From: Loripinus fragilis
Taxonomy: Eukaryota; Mollusca; Bivalvia; Lucinida; Lucinidae
Length of the DNA: 64,000 nt
Assembly (NCBI GenBank): GCA_964019695.1
Contig: OZ026518.1
Span: forward strand, 106,116,305 to 106,180,304
Reading direction: 5' to 3'
Numbering within the stretch: position 1 is the first letter of the stretch; each line of letters opens with the position of its first letter. Under the pieces are notes generated by a model, which was given only the letters and a program-made list of their open reading frames with translations, was not told the DNA's origin and did not search any database. A program made the position numbers and the translations under genes. Below, one piece after another: positions 36,501 to 47,712 of this stretch.

Positions 36501-37019
36501 AATGTTTACTAAACTTTCAAGATATTGGTAGGATACTTAGTTGAAAGTCAATTTATCATTTCACCAAAAAGGTGGCAGTGAAGCAGCAACCACTCTGGGC
36601 AAAAAGTTATACATGTTTTATGCAATATTTACAAAACAATTTGTAATGAATATGCTGGTTGTACCAGTGTTTGTGGTATAAGCGTTTCCAAGTAAATCCC
36701 ATTTAATGATAAAAAAAAGTATTGGACATAAATATCTTGCCTGCATTTGAAATCTATTATTCACCATTAACGTGCTGACAAGTTATATCCCGATGCCAAG
36801 TCCTTCGACGTTTAAATGGTAGAGTAGTGGTTTTATTTTAGGCCAAATGTTGTCAATCAATTTTTTTCCAAAATAACCCTTCAATTTATTGATATGCCTA
36901 TCAACTTAAGCATTGTGCTGTCTTCAATAGCTTTCTAATATGCAAAAAATAGCGAATGTCACGCTCTGATTTACCACGATTTCTGGAGCTACCACGAAAA
37001 CTGATACACCGACCATACA
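36501..37019. other. Presumed intron, no gene seen
   Basis: Moderately AT-rich sequence upstream of the acceptor with no repeat family or exon that I can support. Confidence 0.4.
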
Positions 37020-38050
37020 GGTTACTGGTATTTGAGGGGTCGGTGGGGGTCTGCCGGCAAAATATTTGCTACCATGTTGCTGCATTTTTGATTTTCTTCA
37101 ATTTGATATGCAACATGACCATGTTCTGAAAAAGTTGAATTTTTACCAGTCCCCATGGTCGGGGATGCGGTCTGCGGTCAACCATGTTCCTCTTTAATTT
37201 GATATCCAACATGATCATGTTCTGTTAGAGTTTATTTTGACCTACTAACCCAATCACCAGGGTCGGGTATGGGGGTTTGGGGTCTGCGGGAAAGATATTT
37301 GCCACCATGTTCCTGCATTCTTGATTCTCCTTAATTTGATATAAAACATGGCCTTGTTCTGAAAAAGTTGAATCATGACCTACTGACCCCAGCCACAGGG
37401 TCGGTGGGGGTCTGTGGGCAAAATATTTGCTACCATGTTGCTGCAATTATGATTGCCTTAAATTTGATATGCAACATGACCATGTTCTGAAATAGTTGAA
37501 TTTTTACCTACAGATCCCATCCCCAGAGTTGAGATGGGGGGGGGTCTGAGGGCACCATGTTGCTGCATTCGTGATTCTCTTTAATTTGATATTCAACATA
37601 ACCATGTTCTGAGAAGTTGAATTTAGACCTACTGACCCCATCCACAGGGTCGAGGGGGGGGGGGGTCTGTGGGCAAAATATTTGCTACCATGTTGCTGCA
37701 TTTGTGATTGTCTTTAATTTAATATGCAACATGACCATGTTCTGAAAAAGTTGAATTTTTACATATTGACCCTATCTCCAGGGTCGGGGTGTCTGCAGGC
37801 AACCATATTGCTGCATTCGGAATTACCTTTAATTTGAAATGTAACATGACCATGTTCTGAAAAAAAAGTTGAATTTTGACCTACTGCCCCCATCCCATGG
37901 GTCGGGGGGGGGGGGGCTGCGTACAAAATATTTGCTACCATGTTGCTGCATTTTGATTCTCTTTTATTTGATATGCAACATGACCATGTTCTGAAAAGGT
38001 TGAATTTTAACTTACTGACTAAATCCCCAGGGTCGGGTGATGGGAAGAGA
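37020..38050. repeat. Tandem repeat, about 8 units of 110-140 bp
   Basis: Each unit runs GGGTCGG(G)nGGGGTCTG, AAAATATTTGCTACCATGTT, GCTGCATT, TTTAATTTGATATGCAACAT, GACCATGTTCTGAAAAAGTT. Units start near 37039, 37160, 37260, 37397, 37515, 37640, 37780 and 37890. Alternate units lack the AAAATATTTGCTA part, giving a two-unit periodicity. G-runs of up to 13 lie at unit junctions. Minus-strand frames through it are repeat translations, not genes. Confidence 0.85.
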
Positions 38051-38099
38051 CAGGCCTTCAAGTTGTTTTTTTACCCCCAGCTAATGGCAAATAGTTAAT

Positions 38100-38645
38100 C
38101 ATGGTTCTGTTTTCATTAAAAATACTTTGATGGGCATGAAAAAAATTGATGCCTATTAATTAAATGTCCTTTTTCTATGAGGCCATTAGTTACCTTTTAG
38201 CTCAGCATATAATGGGCATTAGTTGTACAGATTCTGTCTTAATAATGGTCATGTAATAAGAAAGTACATAATTTAATGACCCTGTTTGTATCTTAATGGG
38301 CATCAAATTAATCAATGCCCATGGATTGAATTCCCTTTTATTTTGTGGCCATGATTTACCGAATAATGGGCATTACTAACGTGTTTTTGCCATTGTAATG
38401 GACATCGAAAAAGATAAAAACAAGGATTAAAGGCCCCATTAATTTTCAGTTCATTACTTGGTTTATAATTAAGAGCCATTTCATGCTTTTTTGGATGGTT
38501 TTCAAGTTAATGGCCATGATCATAGTTTTATATTGTTTTTAATGGGTTCCCATGCATACCATTAATTTTTGTAAACAAGGATTAATGCCTTGATTTTATG
38601 GTTTTGAGCGAATTCATGGTATTTTCTTTGGATTTTTATGGGATT
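38100..38645. repeat. Array of scattered AATGGGCAT motifs
   Basis: More than a dozen near-copies of AATGGGCAT/ATGCCCAT or AATGGCCAT occur at irregular 30-60 bp spacing in both orientations (for example near 38130, 38210, 38297, 38317, 38365, 38513). No unit longer than about 12 bases is conserved. Confidence 0.5.
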
Positions 38646-39345
38646 TAATGGCTATCTTCTACAGTAGTGATTGCTGCCATCTTGAACGTCATCTTAAATA
38701 TTTTACAAAGCTGAAAAACAACATGCCAGTCAAATTCTCCAAATACCACCGAAAACTATCAGAAATAATTACTAACTGCGAATTTGATTTCAGTATGAAT
38801 TTTGCTTCAAATGGCAGCCATCTTGGACACCATCTTCACTTTTTTCAACCTTGTGAATGAAACTTGTAAATGAAACTTGTGAATGCTTTTTTAATCGTAT
38901 GTATTATGAGGCCTCTAAACATCGATAAAAAGTCAAAATTAAAATGCTTTATATCAAGTTTTTAGTGACCTAACTGGCGGCCATCTTGGATGCCATCTTA
39001 AAATTTCAATCTTCTGAATCGAAACTATGTTCTAATTTGATCTTTTGTATCATTTAGCCTCTGAGCAGACATAAAAAGGTCAAATTTAAAGTCTTTTTAT
39101 CGAGTATGTCGGTCATATGGGTCTTAGAAGCCTAACTGATGGCCATCTTGGACGCCATCTTTAATATTTCAACCTTCTGAATCAAAATAATGTTCCATGT
39201 TAATTGATTGTAACATTTAGCCTCTGAAACATCCATAAAAAGTTAAAATTAAAATGCTTTTGATCGAGTACGTTGATCATGTAGGTCTTAGGAGCCTAAC
39301 TGGCGGCTATCTTGGACGCCATCTTGAATATTTCAAAACGCTCAA
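38646..39345 (+). repeat. Tandem repeat with GCCATCTTGGA motif, about 4 units of roughly 170 bp
   Basis: CTAACTGGCGGCCATCTTGG then GCCATCTTnAATATTTCAAC then TAGCCTCTGAAACATCATAA-like words recur near 38650, 38812, 38972, 39135 and 39297. Spacing is about 160-165 bases. Each unit contains two GCCATCTT words. Confidence 0.75.
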
Positions 39346-39471
39346 TGATGCCAGAGTGGCATCAGTTGGAATCATCAAGTACAATGCCTCAGCAATAAGA
39401 ATCAACAAAGAAAAAACCTTTAAAATCAAGCTCCAGGTCATTCTGGTTTTCAACCGGACTATTCAAAGCAA

Positions 39472-42400
39472 TACCCCGGTATCCCATTTAGGTTACCTTG
39501 CAACCCCCCAGGACAATTTTTCATGGGTGCCAAATTGTTCATTGGGACCCCCTGGATGGGAAACGAAGGTGTCCTCAAAAAAATTTTGGTTTGGGCTATG
39601 TGAAATTGCATGGTTTCTATGCCAACCCATAGCGAATTTGAGAAGGGGGGTCTGCCTATAAAATTACTCATATCTCAGCTGTTACTTATCCTAGACTACT
39701 AAACTTAATACCAAATTAAAGCTTAGACATATGCCTATTATCCCCTTGTTGCATATGGACATTATCTAATTTGCATATTCATAAATATTTATGAAAACAT
39801 TAAAAATGTGTTTCACGAATGGGTGTATACGTACAAGATCAATAATATCTCAGCTGCTTTTAGTCATAGAGTACTAAAATTTGTACTAAAATAAAGCTAA
39901 GACATAGGCCTTTTATTTCATGGTCAAATATGCAACGTACCTTATTTGCATAATTTGCATATTCATGAATATAAATAAAAACGCTAAAAAAATATGGGAA
40001 AATCATTACAAATATAAATAGGCTGATTTCATCCCAATATTGTCATTGTTGCATGTTTTAATATAATCAATGTTACAATTTGACAGGTCCAATCATCCAG
40101 TGGTCCTATATGAATATTATCTCATTTGAATATTCATGAAAATGCATGAAAACTTAAAAAAATGAGGGAAAATCACGTAAAAACTATAAGCCTAGGAAAG
40201 GGGTTAAGGTACGATCTATCCTGCACTCCTAGGGCCTTTTAAATTTATGCCAAATTGTTCAGTGGGACCCTCAGAATGTGAAATGGAGTTCTCCTCACAA
40301 GAAATTAGGTATGGGCTACGTGAAAATGCGTGGTTTCCATGGCAACCGCTTATATGATTCTCGAGATTGGGGGGTAGGCCTACAAATTCAATCATATCTA
40401 AGGTTCTACTTATCCTAGAGCACTAAAATTGGTGTCAAATTAAAGCAGCTAAGACACATGTCTTTCTTCTTGTAGTCAGATTTGTAAATCATCTAATTTG
40501 CATATTTATGAATATTAATGAAAACTTACAAAAATGAAGTAAAATCATAAAAAAAAACATAAATGAACGTATTTCACTACAAAAACATCATCAAACCACC
40601 ATTGTTGCCAGTTTTTATACCCTCAGTGATTCAATTTGATAAGTTCTTTCATCCAGTGGTCCTATATGAAAATTATCTCATTTGCATATTCATGAATATT
40701 AATGAAAAGTTTTGTAATTCAAGAAAAAATCTCAGAAAAATTAAGGGATGTACATATAAAATGACAAATATTTCACCTACCATGTGTTCCAGTGTATCAA
40801 ACCTAGTGCCAATTTAATGCTTAGGCATTGTACCTTTACCATATGGTATAATATGAAAAATATTTATCATGAATATTCGTGAATTTTAATGTAAACAGAA
40901 GAAATGAAAGAAAAATTGCGGAAAAATCAAGGGGGTGCACTTCCAAAATTACTCATATCTCAGTAGTTAAGTGCCCAATAGTGCCAAACCTGATTTTAAG
41001 TCAATGCATAGACACAACATGTTTACCAAAATGATCCAATTTATAACACATCAAATTTAAATTCTCATGAATATTGATGAAAACATGAGCAATTAAGAGA
41101 AAATACAGGAAAATTAAGGGGGTATAGCTACAAAGTGATTCATATCTTGGCTTCCAATTGCCCAATAGTAACAAGCTTGGTACCATATCAAACTGCATAA
41201 TCCTAAGTAAAATTGAGTAAAAGAAAAAAGTATAAAATTTATAACAGCTGAGATATGAGTAATTTTGTAAGTACACTGCTATCAATTTGTATACATTTTT
41301 TTACTTGTATTTGTAAAGTTTTTATTAATATTGATATTAAACAAATTAGTTAATTCTTATATCTTCCCACTAGGTAAAACTGCTATGCATAGACTTAAAT
41401 TAAGTATATTGTTTGCTACTCTAGGGCAATTAGCAGCTAAGATATTGGTTATTTTGTAGGTATACCCCATTCATTTTTGGCGATTTTTCTCTTTATTCTA
41501 ATGTTTATATTAATTTTCATGAATATGTAAATGTAACAACTGGCAAATATTACCAGTGAAATAAAGGGCTGTATCATAGCAATAAGTTGGCACCTTGTTT
41601 GCTACGTAAGGGCTATAAGCTGCTGAGATATGAGTAATTTTGTAGGTATATCCCCTTCATTTTAAAATATTATACTCAAAATGCTCATGGTTTCATCAAT
41701 ATTCATGAATGTTATAATATGAACGTTTTAAAATTTGATAATTTGTTAAACATACTATTGTCTTAGCATTAGTTTAAAACCAATTTTGGTACTCTAGGGC
41801 ACTTAGCAATTGAGATATTATTAGATTTGTAAGTACACCCCCTTGATTTTTCCCGCAATTTTTCATTTGTTTCTTCTGTTTTAATTAAAATTCATAATTA
41901 TTTATGTTAACTATTTTTCAAAGCTGAATTTAAGGTAAAAGTATTATATCTAAGCATTGACTTGGCACCAAGTTTGATACACTCTAACGCATAGCTGCTG
42001 AGATATTGGTAATTTTATACATACACCCCTTAATTTTTCTGAGATTTTATCTCTCATTTCTAAAGTTTTCATTAATATTAATGAATATGGATATTAGATA
42101 ATTTGCATATCTAACTACCAAATCAAACTGCTATGTCCAGGGATTAGTTTGGTACCATGTTAAGTAATCTAGGATGAGATGTTGTTAAGATACGAGTATT
42201 TTTTGTACGTATAACCCCAATCTTTACAGTCGGTATAATGGGTTGCCATGGAAACCATGAAATTTCAAAAACCCAAATAACATTTATTTTTGAGGACAAT
42301 ATTTTTTTACATTTAAGTGGTCCTATTGGACAAATTTATGCCCATAACAAAATGTCTGATGTGTTCAATTTAGGTCTGATTACCCCCGTTGCATACTATA

Positions 42401-43689
42401 GTTTACCCATGCTTTTTTCCATCATTTTAAGATTTCATTAATATTCATGAATATGCAAATGAGATAATTTTCATATAGGACCATGAGATAATTTTCATAT
42501 AGGACCACTGGATGAAAGAACTTAGCAAATTGAATCACTGAGGGTATAAAAACTGGCAACAATGGTGGTTTGATGATGTTTTTGTGCTGAAATATGTTCA
42601 TTTATGGGGTTTTTTATGATTTTACTTCATTTTTGTAGGTTTTCATTTATATTCATAAATATGCAAATTAGATGATTTACAAATCTGACCACAAGAAGAA
42701 AGACATGTGTCTTAGCTTTAATTTGACACCAATTTTAGTGCTCTAGGATAAGTAGAACCTTAGATATGATTGAATTTGTAGGCCTACCCCCCAATCTCGA
42801 GCATCATATAAGCGGTTCCCATGGAAACCACGCATTTTCACGTAGCCCATACCTAATTTCTTGTGAGGAGAACTCCATTTCACATTCTGAGGGTCCCACT
42901 GAACAATTTGGCATAAATTTAAAAGGCCCTAGGAGTGCAGGATAGATCGTACCTTAACCCCTTTCCTAGGCTTATAGTTTTTACTTGATTTTCCCTCATT
43001 TTTTTAAGTTTTCATGCATTTTCATGAATATTCAAATGAGTTAATATTCATATAGGACCACTGGATGATTGGACCTGTCAAATTGTAACATTGATTATAT
43101 TAAAGCATGCAACAATGATAATATTGGGATGAAATCAGCCTATTTATATTTGTAATGATTTTCCCTTATTTTTTTAGCGTTTTATTTATATTCATGAATA
43201 TGCAAATTATGCAAATAAGGTACGTTGCATATTTGACCATGAAATAAAAGGCCTATGTCTTAGCTTTATTTTAGTACAAATTTTAGTACTCTATGACTAA
43301 AAGCAGCTGAGATATTATTGATCTTGTACGTATACCCCCATTCGTGAAACACATTTTTAATGTTTTCATAAATATTTATGAATATACAAATTAGATAATT
43401 TCCATATGCAACAAGGGGATAATAGGCATATGTCTAAGCTTTAATTTGGTATTAAGTTTAATAGTCTAGGATAAGTAACAGCTGAGATATGAGTAATTTT
43501 ATAGGCAGACCCCCCTTCTCAAATTCGCTATGGGTTGGCATAGAAACCATGCAATTTCACATAGCCCAAACCAAAATTTTTTGAGGACACCTTCGTTTCC
43601 CATCCAGGGGGTCCCAATGAACAATTTGGCACCCATGAAAAATTGTCCTGGCGGGGGGTGCAAGGTAACCTAAATTGGATGCCGGGGTA
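39472..43689. mobile_element. Large foldback element 3 (highly symmetrical)
   Basis: TACCCCGGTATCC (39472) mirrors GCCGGGGTA (43681-43689), and the arms match inward for about 2 kb each to a centre near 41.2-41.3 kb. By eye, blocks such as 40247-40400 versus 42780-42955 are almost identical. Each arm holds about eight roughly 190-bp modules (TTTGCATATTCATGAATATT...CATATCTCAGCTG...) plus two different modules (CAAATTGTTCANTGGGACCC...GGTTTCCATGGCAACC). It is the same family as foldback 1, but with better preserved arms. A 24-base direct duplication at 42460-42507 breaks the symmetry. No transposase frame is seen. Confidence 0.8.
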
Positions 43690-43739
43690 CAAGTCCTATT
43701 GAGTCTTTATAGATGACAAAATTGCATTTGTCGAGTTAG

Positions 43740-44235
43740 GGGGTCTTTAAAACGTACATACACGTATGAGTTGTATTTTGTTTTTGATAGAAATTTCTAC
43801 CCAGAGGCACTCAATGTTTGGTAGCTCAATATTGTGTCTTCTTTTTTGGAAAAAAAACGTTATTACGAACATAAACACAAATTCCACCATGATGATCACC
43901 TGGCCTGTCTCTTCTAAACAGTTTAAAGTTTTCAATTTTTATATCATCATCTGAAGTTCTACCGTCTAACCAACTCTCAGTTATACAAATAACGTCAAAA
44001 TTACACAGTTCCGATTGTATCAAATCCATTTTATTCGCAACAATCTGGACATTACAGTGTACAATGGAAAATTTCTCTTCAATGATATGTTCACTTGCGG
44101 ATAAAAACGATATTGAGTCATCGGAAGATAAAGACGACGGACCAGGGTTTTGCTTTATACCACCAATAAAAACAAGTGACAATACTATAAGAAGTTCAAA
44201 TAAAAATAAGATGAGCTATGCCTTTGAATTTAGCA
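43740..44235 (-). pseudogene. LINE 5' fragment: 2A-like motif plus AP-endonuclease start
   Basis: On the minus strand a hydrophobic stretch (LFLFELLIVLSLVFIGG) runs into KQNPGP. The start of an AP-type endonuclease follows (FSIVHCNVQ, FDVICITESWLD, GGICVYVR), about 118 codons (43826-44182). The frame then slips near the A-run at 43850 and continues as NIECLWVEISIKNKIQLI, ending near 43747. A TAG interrupts the segment between the first ATG (near 44218) and the hydrophobic run. It is a dead 5' piece of an APE-type non-LTR retrotransposon (CR1/L2-like), with no RT. Confidence 0.8.
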
Positions 44236-44904
44236 TGTCGACTATAATGCAAACCGATCCGCATCCTGTAAGCTTCTATAGAAATCATGATATCTTATCA
44301 ATTAAAGAATGGAGAAGGTTCGTGGATACGGAATTGTATTGAGGCAGTTGAGCAAAATGATGGCATGCTCCCCCGTGGATGGATGAAGACAAACAGAAAT
44401 AAGTTATGATAATCATGAGAAATGAAAATAAAACATACACATTGGGATATGGCATAATAATGGAAAATATGAAAAAAGTTTTTGTCAGATAATCAGCAAC
44501 TAAAAATATGTACTAACGAGTTGTTATCCTCCTCTTTTTTTTCGAAATCCATCGTGTCAATCCAGAGAAAAGAAAGAGGAGAACAACGATGCAGGCCTAT
44601 AAAATTTGAGAAAGGGGGCAGTCCTATGTGGAGTTGTCTATAAAGTTGCTTGGTAGATTATTAGACCAATTCTTTTCTTGTTTACCAGAACAACATGCTC
44701 TATCAGACGCGTCACAACTGACCGTCATAGTTTAGTTAACCAAAGTTTAATTAACCGACTGGCACTAACAGCCATCATGCATGTACAATATAAATTGAAG
44801 TATACATTTCTTTTGGGACTGACTGGATTAACGTGTAACTTGTGCACATTAGACTCATTCACGTGAATGTCAACATGAAAGCTAAGAATCTTAGATTTCT
44901 CCAT
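44236..44904. other. No gene seen
   Basis: Only chance frames. The flank resembles generic AT-rich DNA between the LINE piece and the Penelope tail fragment. Confidence 0.35.
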
Positions 44905-45409
44905 GATGATACATTGCATTAGTTAGATGGCCTCCATGCGAGCTGAACATTTCTTGTACTTCAACAACAGCAGAATCTAGGGCGAAGATTTGGTACCAGT
45001 AAAATGCATTTAAAGTAAGTAAGGTTGCAAAGATCAGGAATCGATACAATCAAGTACCACACCTGACCCAGGATACCAATGGGAAAGTGACAAACTCACA
45101 GAAGACACCACAAACGAGAGCCAAGAGGTCAGCCCTTTCCCAGCAGGTGACCACGAAGCACATACAAACAGACGCGCACAAAACATAGCAAACACAAGAC
45201 AGAACAAAAACATAAAAGATCCACAAAAGAAGTAGCTTGGTGCTTAGGCTGCTGTCCGTTCTAAGGCGGTGGTTCTGTTGTTGTTGACTTTTTGTTTATT
45301 GTTACTCCCATTGTGGGAGTCTGTAATTGTTCTATGTTTTGTTGTACGTTACTTTATGTCCATTCTAGTATTGCAATCATCTTGATGGGGAAGAGAGAGC
45401 TGGTTGCTG
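44905..45409. mobile_element. Penelope-like 3' tail fragments, rearranged
   Basis: 44905-45010 is a plus copy of the tail block around GCAGAATCTAGGGCGAAG. 45012-45236 is an inverted copy of the terminal segment found at about 28200-28450. 45237-45409 is again plus-oriented and stops abruptly at GGTTGCT, where the 45410-47593 element begins. The sequence resumes at 47594. Confidence 0.75.
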
Positions 45410-47593
45410 ACGGCCCAGCCACAATCAGAGGCAAATTTTTGTTTCATCGGAGGTCAAAAATAAAGTTCTTTAGATCCCTTTTTCGCATGCATTTTCACAT
45501 TTTATAAACTTTATATTTTCTTAAAGCAGTTGGCGTTATAGAGTAACGAAAGTAATAACTCGCACATTTATGGTTGAAAGAGGATGTTGTAAGGAAAAAA
45601 TAAGACACCATACTATCAGAAAATGAGATTTTTTTTTCACTTGAGATAAATCCATACTTGAACGTTCTTATGTTTTAAAAGGCATTGTGCATATAGAAAA
45701 CTATGACAACAAAATAAATGTTGTGGCGTTCACTTTCATGGGCTTTTTGGGCGGTGAAATTCTATACAAACTCAAAGAAATGACTCCTATCATTTGCTAT
45801 AAATCTCTTTTAAAGGAAATGTTTTATTCGCATGATACATAATGACAAACTAGACCATCCAACAAATCCAGAGAGCTTTTGGTTGTTATTCTATGTCGTC
45901 TAGTTGTAAAGTTATAGGGTTTCATAAATGGTCTCTGAAATTTAGCCAAAAAGTCTACGGACAGGACATTAGTTACTTGTTTCAAATAAAACTTTGTAAG
46001 CATACATGATAACTTCTTTTTTGTCTCAAAATGATAAACAAAATAAGTAATATCACCAGACGATATAATATACAAGACTTGTAAGTTTCTATTTTGTTTT
46101 TGGAGTGATACTGAATCAAAACTATAAGCAGTATGCAGTTTTTCTTACAATAAGCTTGTTATCTGCTTCTGTTTTGCAGACAAAATTGTGTAAATACTTT
46201 AATTTTGTTTAAGAGGAATGCTAAGGGACTATATCAAGAGGGCATATAGCACTGAACGTCATTGACAAAATACGTTTAAGATCATACGAAGTGTTGCCGA
46301 GTACCCTCAACATCTTGTGACCTATACACCTACAACGTTTGAAGGGGCTATGTCGAAGGGTTATTTGACCTTGAACTTAAGGTTAAGGTCACAAGAAATG
46401 TTGCCCAGTACCCTCTACATCATGTGACTTATGCACCTGTAAAGTTTGAAGTAAATATATCTAATGGTTAAGGAGATGAATTTTCAAGAAATTACATTAT
46501 TTGACCTTTGACCTTGACCGTTATGTCTGGGTCAAGGTCAAACAATATTTTGCTCAATTCCCTCTACATTATGTGAGCTATGCACCTGCAAAGTTTGCAG
46601 TTGCTTCATCCAATGGTTTAGGAGGAGATGCATTGACAAGAAAGGTGATGGATGGACCGATGCAAGCACGCACAGATGGACCGACTTGAAAAGAAATTAA
46701 TATGCTCTGTTTTTTAAAGAAAAAAGCGAGTATGATAAACAATATTGATCTAGATTAAATCAATACTAGTGTAATTATGCTTCTAAATATTCATTTAAAT
46801 ATTAGTGTCTACGGACAGGACGCGTCTACGGACAGGACATTTTTGCATTCAAAGACTCCTGAGTCCTTTCTGTTGCAAACAATCCTTCTATTTCATTAGT
46901 TAACCTAGTCTTGACACCCATTTGCATCACACACATGAACATGACCTTAATCTTTCAAAGTCTTCAATTAAAACAAGGACGTCTACGGACTGGACATTTT
47001 TCTGGACCATTTTACACCATACCAGCCGAATGAAAACTGTACATTTATTTGTTTCCTGAGAGACTTAATGTTATACAAACTCATTAGCTGGTATGTTAAA
47101 CTTCACAATTCACTTATACAATTGTGTTTTAACCTTGTTTGCTACGATTACGGGTGTTGTGCTATCTGTGACTTCCTAAATTTGAAAAATATATTACAAA
47201 GAAGGCATTTGGTCTTTAAGATGCTATTTAGGTACTAGTTGACACAGCTTGATAATTTAACCAACAAAAGAAAGAAGACAGTCTATATTATACATAAATT
47301 TATATCATTATATGTACATATAAAGAAATTGATATGTAATTATTTGTTAAAAAACAGCTCTTTTTCAAATGAAACAGCATAACAGTATTTTTCAAGCATT
47401 TTTGACCATTGTATGCTCTACTGCGAAAACCCTATTCTTTCTATGATGTTCAATGCTATTTGTCCTCTTAAAACAGTCCCTTAGCACTTCTGTGAAAAAA
47501 AAATAAAGTGTTTTCACACTATTTTCTGTATTACAGGAGCATATAACAAGCTGTTGGTACAAAAAGTGCATCATCTGATCGTGGCTGAGCCGT
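45410..47593. mobile_element. 2.2-kb DNA transposon inserted in a Penelope tail
   Basis: Left end ACGGCCCAGCCACAATCAGA and right end (reverse complement) ACGGCTCAGCCACGATCAGA form about 20-base inverted termini. They sit exactly where the Penelope tail is broken: GGTTGCT on the left and TTGCTTAAT on the right are contiguous in the copy at about 30515. The interior contains four copies of GTCTACGGACAGGACATT-type words and TGACCTT arrays, but no recognised transposase. Short minus-strand frames exist at 45824-46075 and 47392-47574. Target duplication is ambiguous because the site itself reads TTGCTTTGCT. Superfamily unknown. Confidence 0.7.
46290..46690 (+). repeat. About 2.5 tandem units with TGACCTTTGACCTTGACC
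   Basis: TTGCCnAGTACCCTCnACATC...GTGACnTATGCACCTGnAAAGTTTG recurs near 46292, 46410 and 46540, separated by TGACCTTGAACTTAAGGTTAAGGTCA-like or TTTGACCTTTGACCTTGACC words. It ends with GGATGGACCGATGCAAGCACGCACAGATGGACCGAC. Confidence 0.65.
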
Positions 47594-47712
47594 TTGCTTA
47601 ATGTGTCTTCCTGGAGTCTCGCGATGGTTGAGTGGCTCTTCCTCGCGGTGCCACAGGGTTGTCTGCGGTTTGTGATTGTGGTATTTCCTGATCATACTCA
47701 CTTACTATATTC
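47594..47712 (+). mobile_element. Continuation of the interrupted Penelope tail
   Basis: TTGCTTAATGTGTCTTCCTG to CCTGATCATACTCACTTACT matches 27872-27990, completing the fragment that stops at 45409. Confidence 0.8.

Noticed and set aside
37225..38061. Several minus-strand frames with repeated HGSKYFAHRPPP-like peptides
   Set aside because: They follow the tandem repeat exactly and break at unit junctions; repeat translation, not a gene.
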